This document shows, piece by piece, positions 48,489 through 56,575 of a stretch of 56,575 nucleotides of DNA. Source of the stretch: Cytidiella melzeri (Eukaryota; Basidiomycota; Agaricomycetes; Polyporales; Irpicaceae); NCBI GenBank assembly GCA_022592445.1, contig JABYQR010000298.1, positions 1 through 56,575 on the forward strand, written 5' to 3'. Under the pieces are notes generated by a model that ran no database searches, was not told the origin of the DNA, and was given only the letters and a program-made list of their open reading frames with translations. Each line of letters opens with the position of its first letter. Positions within the stretch are counted from its first letter, which is position 1. A program made the position numbers and the translations under genes.

Positions 48489-49118
48489 TCAAGGGAGGAT
48501 TTGAATTCTGAGCAGGCCGGCCCTGGGGCGACTAGTGTTGCATTGAGCTCGCAGGTCCCCAAGAGGATGCACCTAAATGCAGGGTCATCCCAGCCCGAAA
48601 GGGACTGTGCACACATGATCAGATAGGGGAACTAAATTGGGGAATGTTTGAAAAACCATCCGACACTGTGGTGTGACAGGACACCCCACTAGCTGAAGGC
48701 TAGGGTTAGTCACATGTAACTCCTGAGTATATGCTGCTTGGGTCAGATGTGGCGAGACAAGGACTGAGGACATGTGGGAATCTGTGCCTAAGGGCTTAAA
48801 CAAACCACATGCCAAGGAACGGGAAGGTGGTATGCCCGGGGCACTGGGTGTTGGTAACCACTGAGCTGTGGCAGCGCTGGACAGTCTCCAGTGTCTGGCC
48901 CGAGAGGACTAAATCCCTTATCGGTTTGGAGCGTTAAAATTGACACTTCCGGGCTTAAGTTGATTCCCATCCGTGATGTAATTCCCGGGTTAGGGTATGC
49001 TGTGGGAAGGAGCCTAGACTGGACTCCCGGTTGCTAGGTGATGTGGGTGTGCAAACATCCCAGGTTTGGTAATGCAGCTGTGAATGGTTGGATGATCTGG
49101 ATCTACCGTGAGAGCCGC

Positions 49119-49139
49119 CCTTTCCTTAGTAAAGAAAGG
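49119..49139 (+). repeat. hairpin A with CTTAGTAAA loop
   Basis: Six-bp stem CCTTTC/GAAAGG closing the loop CTTAGTAAA. Confidence 0.7.
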
Positions 49140-49264
49140 TTAACAAGAAGCATTAAGCTGAAGCGGTGTCTCAAATCTGGCTGGTAGACATGAAGGGAAC
49201 ACTTGGGTCAAACAGGCTCCCAGGTTAACTCTACATGTTACAAATAGTCAGGCCGAGTTGGAGT

Positions 49265-49283
49265 CCTGCCTTAGTAAAGCAGG
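49265..49283 (+). repeat. hairpin B with the same CTTAGTAAA loop
   Basis: Five-bp stem CCTGC/GCAGG closing exactly the same nine-base loop as the hairpin at 49119; stems differ but pairing is kept. Confidence 0.7.
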
Positions 49284-50340
49284 TTTGCATGGGAATTATC
49301 TCAACTCCAAACTCCGAGGTGGCATAGTAACCTCCGGTGAAGTTCCAATAACAGGACTAGCGTAGACTCTGTTGAGTTCTAGCTTCATCCCAGACGTTCA
49401 GCAGCTAGACCAGTAAAGAACCTTATACCTGAAACAGCCTAGTTCACATGGGTTAAGGTCTGGGCAAGAACCTGCAGTGTATCTGCGCTTGCCTTAGGGA
49501 GACTCGTCACCTCTCTAGGGATTCAGGGTAAATTGGAGCCTCGCAAGAGAACTCCTTAAGGATGGAATCTAACAGAAGACCTGGAGTTCAAATCTCCATA
49601 CTCCAGTTGGTGGGGGCCGCAGAGGGAGCGGCAATACCTTGCTAATGGAAGGCCAGCGGATGCGCTGGATTTCGGAGAGGATGAGTTTTGCCTTCCTGTG
49701 GCAAACCGTGATTCCAATTCGAGACGCTATGGTCATCATGAGGAAGGTGGCAAGGTCGACCCCTCGTTGCCGGAATCTACGCGGTGGCGGGTGAACCCCA
49801 GTCAGACAGGATGTTTGGCCTGGGGGGAACCCACAGATGCGGGTTGGGGTGTTCTCTACCCTGCATCTGGTGAAGGAACCCTTAATCTCAGTGAGTGAAA
49901 GGGCTTTTGAGTGCCATGACCTGGCATGTTGGTGAATGGTTTGTCTCTTAAACGGGGGGGGGGTTATTTTCTCTTTCTGCGTAGTAGCGACAACGCGCTT
50001 AGACGGGGCTAAGTCATCAGGCCTAGGACATATCACATTCACCCATCCTGAAAAAACCGTCAGGGAGTAGCAGTTGCAGCGGGCACTCGCAGCCGCAGGC
50101 CACCACGGGGCCGGGGGTTTATGTCTCCCTTTCTGTCTCTGCCAAGTATAGGTTGTGACACTTGGGCGGTGCCTGAACACCACTGCCTCGCTGTCCGGTC
50201 CACACCACTCTTCCGAGGACTGTATAAAACAACACACAATCGGGGCAGGCGCTGGCAGCCGCTTCATGGTTTCGGATTATGGTCTCACATGTAACTACGT
50301 TATGCACGGACCTTTATAAACTTAGAGAAAAAAAAAAAAA

Positions 50341-50354
50341 AACTTGGCGCAGTA
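50341..50354 (+). repeat. target-site duplication, right copy
   Basis: Same 14 bases as 48399-48412, directly after the poly-A run. Confidence 0.85.
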
Positions 50355-50965
50355 CTGCGGTGTTTGGCACATCATGGGATACTACTTGCACCGCAGCTGC
50401 CAAAGCAACTTATTGTCAGTGGTCAGTTCAAAACATTGGATGGTATCAAAGTCAGCAGTGTTTTCTGAGCATCTCTGTTGATCTAGGTTGAAACTTGCTT
50501 CAGCTGCTGCTGCCTACTAGTGTGTGTACACTGGAAAAGATACATTGTATCAGTTGCTCATTTTCCGAAACACAGAGTATCTGAGACTTACGCAAGACAC
50601 GTGTTCATCGATCATCATGATCACTCCATCTGGACTGAGTCCCTCGAATGAAAATGTAGAAAATGCAGAACATCTGAGACCCATTCAAACCAGATCTGGG
50701 AGTTTTGCTGTGATCATCACTGATGCATATTCTACAGGGGGCCAGGAGCTATGTCCCTGACAACAGGCCCTCCACATAAGCTATATAAACCCCATGCTAC
50801 CATCCTCATACCTCAGGTTCACTAGCTCCAGGTTTTTCTATTGCTTCAGTGCAGGTTGGTGAGTACATCATTGCTCACAGCTCACTTAGCTTCAGTCAGA
50901 GTACTAAAACCTTTTTGCAGCTCTATTCCCAAATCACCTTTTGACATCCAATATCCTTGCTCATC
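50355..50965. other. intergenic, promoter and 5'UTR of secreted-protein locus
   Basis: Contains a good TATA box at 50782-50789 and a probable 5'UTR intron from a GTGAGT near 50861 to a TTTTTGCAG near 50921. Otherwise no gene seen. Confidence 0.5.
50782..50789 (+). promoter_or_regulatory. TATA box
   Basis: TATATAAA, about 185 bases before the ATG at 50966, with CA-type start candidates about 30 bases on. Confidence 0.55.
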
Positions 50966-51485
50966 ATGCGTCTCTCAGCCCTACTTGTGTTGTTTGCTGC
51001 CATTGTCACCACAAGCATGTCCCACCCTGCTCCTGCCACAACCTTGAGACTCTACAACAGGAGTATTCATGCTTCAGAGCATATTGTGATTCATGAATAA
51101 ATGGTGTCTCTGACAATATTCTTTCAGTCTGTCACACCAAGCACGTGGCTCAACAGAAAGCAAGCTCCCCGTGGAACAAGGGAACACTGCATCTGGCCAG
51201 TCAACTTTAGAAGCTTTGGCAGGGGCAGGACGCAAGGCCAAGTCGAGTGATCGCTTTGCAAAATCAGCTGGTAAGATAGAAAAATCTCACTGAGGCAATA
51301 CTGCACGCCCAAAGCATGTGGTGGCGCCACCTGATAATCCATGCATGTATGGTGTCAACTATCAAGCACTTGAGAGACACCCAGATTTCCCACTTCCAGA
51401 GGGTGTTCGTAACCCCTTGCATCTGTTCCCTGATTGCAAGGGTGGTGTTGTATCTGATGAGACATTACCTCCCCCGCGCCGCTGA
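50966..51485 (+). pseudogene. small secreted protein locus, probably damaged
   Basis: The ATG at 50966 starts a clear signal peptide (MRLSALLVLFAAIVTTS) in a frame that stops after 44 residues (TAA at 51098-51100). After an acceptor at 51127 a different frame shows coding character (SKLPVEQGNTASGQSTLEAL, AGRKAKSSDRFAKSAGKIEK), is broken by one TGA, then continues in the same frame (RPKHVVAPPDNPCMYGVNYQ, LPEGVRNPLHLFPDCKGGVV) to a TGA at 51485. A donor at 51019 could join the first part in phase, but the internal TGA remains. No family recognised. An effector-like small secreted protein, or its recent pseudogene, fits. Confidence 0.45.
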
Positions 51486-51998
51486 TGTATTAGCCACCAG
51501 GCCTGGCCTTTGCATTAAATCATGTTCATTCCCATGTACATAAATGTAGTACATATAGTAAGTAGTTTACTGGTAAACTCATCAAGTATCTCACACAGAG
51601 ACCAGGGCTCAAGCTGAAAACTCAGGAACACAAGGTGGACAACAACAATGAGATAGTGGCAGGTGTGAAGCACAATGCATACCAGCTATCAAATTCATTC
51701 AGAGATCCTGCCCAGTAAAGACCAAGTTAGCATTGGTACTACCAGCTATGCAGTACAGGAGGGAGTTGCTTACCTAGCCCAGTAAAGACCAAGAGGTTGA
51801 GATGGGGGGTGTCACAAACAGTCTTTACACCCTATTATTTTCATTTTGTTATCATACTAGTAGCTAGCTGTCCTTCAGGCCCTTGCTTTGACAATACAAC
51901 TTGTCTTTCCCTCATCATTCATAGTTTCCCATCCCCTTTGTTCAAAACAAACTATTATGTCCTTAGTTCCATTCCCTTTCTATTACTCCAGACCTAAC
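51486..51998. other. intergenic, AT-rich, no gene seen
   Basis: Short direct repeats of CCCAGTAAAGACCAAG near 51712 and 51778. No coding features. Confidence 0.4.
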
Positions 51999-52208
51999 TG
52001 ACATGGATAGTCCAACAGAGACTGGATTTTTCCATCACAGTCACAAGTTTGTGTTGTCATGTGCTTATCTAGAGCACTTATTTTCCGGCTAGGATTGTTA
52101 CTGGACCTTACCCCCGGGTCACATGACATTCTGCCTTTATTTATCAATAGTCCAGACCCGAACCCTAGACTTGACCTGGAGCAATTCCAGATCAACCTAG
52201 GCTATTGT
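51999..52208 (+). repeat. partial LTR of the same Ty3/gypsy family, plus orientation
   Basis: Begins TGACATGGATAGTCC at 51999 and runs to CTAGGCTATTGTT. It is an inverted, diverged copy of the first ~210 bases of the LTR that starts at 52908 on the minus strand. The copy is cut off exactly where the minus-strand LTR ends, so the newer element inserted into this older LTR. Confidence 0.8.
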
Positions 52209-52908
52209 TGTCGCGGAGCGACTGCTGCTATGCTGATAACCCTAAAGAGGGAGTGAAGTAGAGAGGAAGGGGGTGGATCTCCAACGACGACAACGAGGTC
52301 AAAGTCGATGATGAGCAGGCAAGCAGGCACTGGGGCCGGATACTGGCAGTGCAAATGACGAAGTTAATAGCATGCTTATACTAGGTTACATTGAGTAACT
52401 CACCTGGCAGTGCAAATGACGAAGAGGTCAAGATGCAGAACCAGGGAGGGTAATGAGTACTATATATACTGTGTCTGGGTGGTCTGTGCACCAGTTCCCA
52501 CACTAGGGACTGGAGTAACTGTGGAACAATAAGGAACCCGGGTAACTGTCAAGGACCGGAGTAACTGTCAAGGACCTGAGTAACTGTCAAGGACCAGGGT
52601 ACGTAGAACAATAGAACTAGAACAATACAACAATAGAACAATAAGACCTGGGGGAATCCCTGGGGAATCCCCATCAATGGAAGAGGAACAATAGAACAAT
52701 AGCCTAGGTTGATCTGGAACCGCTCCAGACTGAGTCTAGGGTTTGGGTCTGGACTATTGATAAATAAGGCAGGATGTCACGTGACCCAGGTTAGGGTTAG
52801 GTCCGGTAACACTCCTAGCCGGAAAATAAGCGCTCTAGATAGGCGCCTAAGGCTGTAAACTTGTAAAAATATTGGAAAAATCCGGTCTCTGTTGGACTAT
52901 CCATGTCA
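52209..52908 (-). repeat. Ty3/gypsy 3' LTR (about 700 bp)
   Basis: Starts TGACATGG at 52908, directly after a polypurine tract, and ends ..CGCGACA at 52209. Contains three tandem 19-base units (52542-52598), a TATA box at 52461-52468 on the minus strand, and a possible leader intron (52403-52343). The other LTR lies outside the window. Confidence 0.78.
52542..52598. repeat. three tandem 19-bp units in the LTR U3
   Basis: Units start GTAACTGTCAAGGACC at 52542, 52561 and 52580 and differ only in their last bases. A diverged fourth unit precedes them. Such U3 repeats often act as enhancers. Confidence 0.8.
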
Positions 52909-52910
52909 TT

Positions 52911-52920
52911 ACCCCCCTCC
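52911..52920 (-). other. polypurine tract of the gypsy element
   Basis: GGAGGGGGGT on the element strand, two bases before the LTR start; it primes plus-strand DNA synthesis. Confidence 0.75.
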
Positions 52921-52926
52921 TATAAT

Positions 52927-55900
52927 TCATCGCCTCGATGAACTAAGACCAGGGACTCTACCATCTGCCCACTCGAGGTCAGATGCTATAGCTTCTGTGA
53001 TGTTCTCCAACGGTTTCCAAGGGATGGAGTCGAAGAGTGCTTTGGGTAATCTCTGAGGCGCGTTGGTATGTCTGGCGTGGAACTCTGCAATGCTCTCTTT
53101 CGCATTGGTCAGATTTACTGCAGGTTCCCACGTTACATCGCCTTCTCCATAGCCTTTCCATTTGACTAGGTACTGCATTTGCTTCCGATAGATCCGACTG
53201 TCTAGGATCTTCTCGACTTCATAGACTTGTTGATCATCTACTATGATCGGTGCTGGTGGTTCTGGTATGAGGCCGTTTACTTCGTTTCCTCGATACGGAG
53301 ATAGCCTTTCGACGTTGATGTTGTCGTGAATACGATATCCGGATTTGAGTTTGATCCGATATGTATGTTCACCGGTCTTCTGAAGAACTGTGAAGGGACC
53401 AAGCTGTCTAGGCCCTAGCTTGTCAGACTGCTGATGTACTTTGACGTTCTTGGAAGACAACCACACGAGGTCCCCTTCCTTGAAGACTGGAGTAGCTCTA
53501 CGGGTATATCCGGAAGCTTCGGCCATCTTTTCCTTAGAGAGACGCGAGGCAGCTTCGGCTTCTGCCCGAACCTGTCTGAGCTTTTCTAGGCGTGCGTCTA
53601 GATTTGGCATACGACTTTGACGACCAATAGGAATGGTAAAGTCTGGTAGATACCCGTACATGACTTCAAACGGAGAGTGCTGAGTAGATGAGTTGACCCG
53701 GGAGTTGATGGCGAATTCAGCCACTGGGATGTATTCTGCCCAATCATCTTGTCGTTGGTCAACAAAGAGTCGTAGAATCTTTTCTACCTCTTGATTGGTT
53801 CTTTCCGTTTGACCATTGGCCTGAGGGTGGTAGGCAGTAGTCATGGCGCCAGTGATGCCTAGCCGTTTGTACAACGCTTGCATGACACGAGCTGCAAACT
53901 GGGGTCCTCTATCGGATATAAACTGTCGGGGAATGCCGTGGAGCCTGAACACCTCTCTGATGTGAAGGTCGGCTATACCGTCTGCTGTGACCGTAGACTG
54001 AGTTGGAATTACATGTGTTTGCTTGCTGTACAAGTCTGTGTACACGGCAATCATGTCAAATCCCTTACTACGTGGGAGTGGTCCGACTAAGTCTACACCA
54101 ACCACCTGCCAAGGTCCGTCTGGTACTTCGATAGGCTGTATTGGGGCAACCGGGTGCTGTGCTGATTTGGTTCGCTGACACTTGTCACATCCGAGGACGT
54201 ATTGTTCTACAAATGATGCCATACGAGGCCACCAATAGTGCCGTGTTACTAGTTCCAGGGTTGCATGTTTACCAGGATGTCCTGCTGGTAGTGCATCGTG
54301 GCATCGACGTACAATCTCCTTTCGGACTTCTCGATCTTTGGGAATGTACAGCTTTCCTTTGTAGTACACCAGTCCGCTGTCTTCTTCCCACTCTAGTCCA
54401 CCATCTGTCAACTTCCGGGGTCCGTCCTTCTTCAGCTTGGCTAATCCCTGAACCACCTCTGCTTCTCGAAGGCTGATGTCTCTGATTCGAGCTTCCAATG
54501 GGTCTGTTTCTAGAGTACTTGAGGCAGCTATAGTTTGGAAGTATTCGGGTTTAAGCACAACTTGTTCTTTGTTGTCTGATGCATCTAGCACTTCCAAGGT
54601 TCTAACTCTGGACAGCGGGTCACCTTGAGTAAGGGTCTTTCCGGGTTTGTGGGTCAACACGAAATCAAACCGGCTAAGGTATAAGGACCACCGAGCTTGT
54701 CGTCTAGACAGATCCTGAGCGGTACGCCAGTACTGCAGATTCTGATGATCTGTGATAATCTCGAAGGGCGCGGGTAATCCTTCCAGATAGTGACGCCAAT
54801 CTTCGAGAGCTCTGATGATAGCGAGCATTTCTCGATCATAGATCTCATAGTTCCGTTCCGCTTCGGCCATAGACTGAGACCGGAACGCTACTGGGTGCCA
54901 TTGTCCATCCTCTAGTTTCTGCAATAGAACCCCTCCAGTTGCAAAGCCAGACGCATCAACTTCAATACGTGTGGGACGATCGGGTTCCCATGTGACTAGG
55001 ATGGGTTCCTGAGTGAACGCATCTTTGAGCATCTGAAAACCGTTCTGCTGTGCTTCTCCCCACTTCCAAGGTTGGTCTTTCTTGGTGAGATCATGTAGGG
55101 GACGAGTATGCCGTGCAAAGTCCTTGATGAAACGTCGGTAGAAGTTGGCAAATCCAATGAAGCCGCGTACATCGCGGAGGTTCTGTGGTACCGGCCAGTT
55201 GGTGATAGCTTCTATTTTACCCGAGTCCATACGGATCTTTCCGTTACCGATGATTAGACCTAAGTACTCGACTTGTGACTGTTCAAATTCGCATTTCTCG
55301 GGACGAAGGTACAGGTCATTGGCTTCAAGTCTTGCTAGTACTTCATGGACGAGTTTACGATGTTCCGTGATGTCTGAGCTGAAGATGAGGATGTCATCCA
55401 GGTACACTGAGACCTTTCCTTCCGCAATGAGATCAGCAAAGATGGAGTTCATCATTGCTTGAAACGTGGCTGGAGAATTGGTCATGCCAAACAACATCAC
55501 CTTAGGCTCGAACAGCCCTCGGTTTGTCACAAATGCACCCTTCCATTCGTCATTTTCTTTGATCCGAATGTTATGGTAACCCCATCGTACGTCAAACTTA
55601 GTGAAGATTTTGGCTTGACGAAGTCGATTGGTAATGTCTGATACCAAGGGGAGTGGGTAGCGGTTTTTGATCGTGATGTCATTCAACCGTCGATAATCCT
55701 GAACAAGCCGAAGCTTGCCATCCTTCTTCTTGACGAAGAATACCGGTGAGGCCATGGGCGACTTGGATGGGACAATATATCCTTTCGCTAGGTTTTCCTC
55801 AATAAACTTGTCTAACTCCGCTTGTTCATTCGGAGACATGGGGTAGACCTTGGATCTGAACATCTTCGGGTTCTCTGTTAGATCAATCGTGTGATCCCAG

Positions 55901-56575
55901 GGTTGGTGCTCTGGGAGGCGCTGTGATGCTTCTTCGGAAAAGACTTTCTGGTGCCTGCGGTATTCTTCTGGAACCATCTGTTCGAATGTCTGTTGTTCTT
56001 TGGATTGATGGGCCTTAGCCGCAATATCTGTAGAGTACGTATAGCTAGCACAGGACCAAAGCTCTTCTTTGGTGTCCTGAATGATACCGGCTCTGAGCCA
56101 GGCTCGTCTCTGCTTCTGATTGGCTGTGATAGACTGGAAGGGTTCGAAGTCTTCTTCGGCTTCCAGCTCCATTTCTCCGGTAGCCCAATTGATCTTGGGG
56201 TTTGCTTTGCGAAGCCAGGGTAGGCCTAGAATGCAATCTTCTGGTCCGATGTCTGTGACCAAAAATGTTGCGTTTTCTTTGATAGCCCCAACTTGTAGTT
56301 CGAGCTCTGCTCTGTGTGTGATACGTCCTCCTTGATTTAGAGTCCCATCGATGTTGTGGAGTGGGATCTGTCTTTCTAAGGGGACCGTACGTACTCGGTG
56401 CCGGTTGACAAAGTCTTGACTTAGGAACAATGCGGTGGCTCCTGAGTCAATCATAGCTTTGATGCCCTTTTCTCTGAACACTCCTTTGAGCGTTATTGGA
56501 ACTCGGAAATGCATGCTAAGCGGATCTATTTCAGGCACTATGCAAGACGACAAAGTTTCGTAGTAGTTATACATC
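52927..56575 (-). CDS. Ty3/gypsy Pol polyprotein with chromodomain (partial)
   Basis: 1215 residues without a break, from the window edge to TGA at 52929-52927. Domains in order: retropepsin with MIDSGAT (Asp43); reverse transcriptase ~255-440 with VYLDDILIFS (391-394 YLDD); RNase H ~530-655 (VDASGF, EIYDREMLAI, TDHQN); integrase zinc site His759, His766, Cys796, Cys799; catalytic core Asp828, Asp888 (SDRGPQF), Glu924 (ANGQTERTNQ); and a C-terminal chromodomain ~1117-1168 (YEVEKILDSR, YLVKWKGYGEGDVTWEP). The chromodomain steers integration to methyl-lysine chromatin. All catalytic residues are present. The N-terminus continues beyond the window. Confidence 0.96.
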   Translation of the reverse strand, partial: MYNYYETLSSCIVPEIDPLSMHFRVPITLKGVFREKGIKAMIDSGATALFLSQDFVNRHRVRTVPLERQIPLHNIDGTLNQGGRITHRAELELQVGAIKENATFLVTDIGPEDCILGLPWLRKANPKINWATGEMELEAEEDFEPFQSITANQKQRRAWLRAGIIQDTKEELWSCASYTYSTDIAAKAHQSKEQQTFEQMVPEEYRRHQKVFSEEASQRLPEHQPWDHTIDLTENPKMFRSKVYPMSPNEQAELDKFIEENLAKGYIVPSKSPMASPVFFVKKKDGKLRLVQDYRRLNDITIKNRYPLPLVSDITNRLRQAKIFTKFDVRWGYHNIRIKENDEWKGAFVTNRGLFEPKVMLFGMTNSPATFQAMMNSIFADLIAEGKVSVYLDDILIFSSDITEHRKLVHEVLARLEANDLYLRPEKCEFEQSQVEYLGLIIGNGKIRMDSGKIEAITNWPVPQNLRDVRGFIGFANFYRRFIKDFARHTRPLHDLTKKDQPWKWGEAQQNGFQMLKDAFTQEPILVTWEPDRPTRIEVDASGFATGGVLLQKLEDGQWHPVAFRSQSMAEAERNYEIYDREMLAIIRALEDWRHYLEGLPAPFEIITDHQNLQYWRTAQDLSRRQARWSLYLSRFDFVLTHKPGKTLTQGDPLSRVRTLEVLDASDNKEQVVLKPEYFQTIAASSTLETDPLEARIRDISLREAEVVQGLAKLKKDGPRKLTDGGLEWEEDSGLVYYKGKLYIPKDREVRKEIVRRCHDALPAGHPGKHATLELVTRHYWWPRMASFVEQYVLGCDKCQRTKSAQHPVAPIQPIEVPDGPWQVVGVDLVGPLPRSKGFDMIAVYTDLYSKQTHVIPTQSTVTADGIADLHIREVFRLHGIPRQFISDRGPQFAARVMQALYKRLGITGAMTTAYHPQANGQTERTNQEVEKILRLFVDQRQDDWAEYIPVAEFAINSRVNSSTQHSPFEVMYGYLPDFTIPIGRQSRMPNLDARLEKLRQVRAEAEAASRLSKEKMAEASGYTRRATPVFKEGDLVWLSSKNVKVHQQSDKLGPRQLGPFTVLQKTGEHTYRIKLKSGYRIHDNINVERLSPYRGNEVNGLIPEPPAPIIVDDQQVYEVEKILDSRIYRKQMQYLVKWKGYGEGDVTWEPAVNLTNAKESIAEFHARHTNAPQRLPKALFDSIPWKPLENITEAIASDLEWADGRVPGLSSSRR

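Larger units (their letters stand above)
48413..50340 (+). mobile_element. non-coding retroposed element with poly-A tail (1.9 kb)
   Basis: Flanked by a 14-bp direct repeat and ending in a run of 15 A (50328-50342), the signature of target-primed insertion by a LINE machinery. It opens with a 14-bp perfect hairpin (48415-48446) and has a tRNA-type B box, GGTTCGATACC, at 48478-48488. No reverse transcriptase or endonuclease is encoded. Open stretches on either strand are short or lack domains; the longest, 49569-50267 on the minus strand, is antisense to the insertion. Several internal hairpins are seen. It lies ~190 bases upstream of the IST1 start. A 5'-truncated LINE 3' region is the main alternative. 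Confidence 0.75.
52209..56575 (-). mobile_element. Ty3/gypsy chromovirus, truncated by window edge
   Basis: Minus-strand element with the pol order protease, reverse transcriptase, RNase H, integrase, chromodomain, then polypurine tract (52911-52920) and 3' LTR. Gag and the 5' LTR are beyond 56575. The intact pol frame suggests a recent insertion. It sits inside an older LTR of its own family. Confidence 0.93.

Noticed and set aside
49569..50267. 232-residue open frame on the minus strand
   Set aside because: It is antisense to the poly-A retroelement, has no domain, and its composition follows the underlying structured sequence.

Overview
The window is nuclear DNA from a filamentous basidiomycete, most likely an Agaricomycete. 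Genes are dense and cut by many introns of about 50-80 nt with GT..AG ends. Exons can be tiny. The protein families fit: a four-TM protein, a LaeA-like methyltransferase, an AA12-type sugar dehydrogenase, an NCS1 permease and a chromodomain Ty3 retrotransposon. I found no prokaryotic, CRISPR or organellar features. Exon coordinates were assembled by hand from splice sites, reading phase and protein-family knowledge; no search was run.

Layout. 1-2423: left-truncated Ty1/copia retrotransposon on the minus strand, with gag, zinc knuckle, protease, a half-tRNA-type primer site and one LTR. 3099-10729: housekeeping block with a histone-fold Dpb3/CHRAC-like protein, a dithiol glutaredoxin, a NIF3 protein, the 49-kDa subunit of complex I (13 exons, one of only 2 nt), then a frameshifted partial duplicate followed by the intact gene for a mannose-6-phosphate-receptor-like cargo receptor. 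11406-21308: two paralogous bHLH-zipper transcription factors flanking a four-TM protein and an unresolved or decayed minus-strand locus. 23637-32798: tubulin cofactor A, Mediator Med11, a CstF-64-like protein without an RRM, coatomer beta (19 exons) and a purine-cytosine permease. 35266-48221: a probable unrecognised membrane-type gene, a 668-residue disordered protein, a secreted AA12-like dehydrogenase, two tentative spliced genes, a SAM methyltransferase and the ESCRT-III regulator IST1.

48399-56575 is repeat-rich. It holds a 1.9-kb apparently non-coding retroposed element with a 14-bp target duplication, a poly-A tail and several hairpins; a small secreted-protein locus that looks damaged; and a Ty3/gypsy chromovirus on the minus strand that has landed in an older LTR of its own family. 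The chromovirus runs off the right edge.

The genes do not form one pathway. Most are independent cell-biology genes: respiration, COPI and MVB trafficking, mRNA 3' processing, transcription and redox. The least familiar material is the structured non-coding retroelement, the 2-nt microexon, the duplicated and chimeric receptor 5' end, and the RRM-less CstF-64-like protein.
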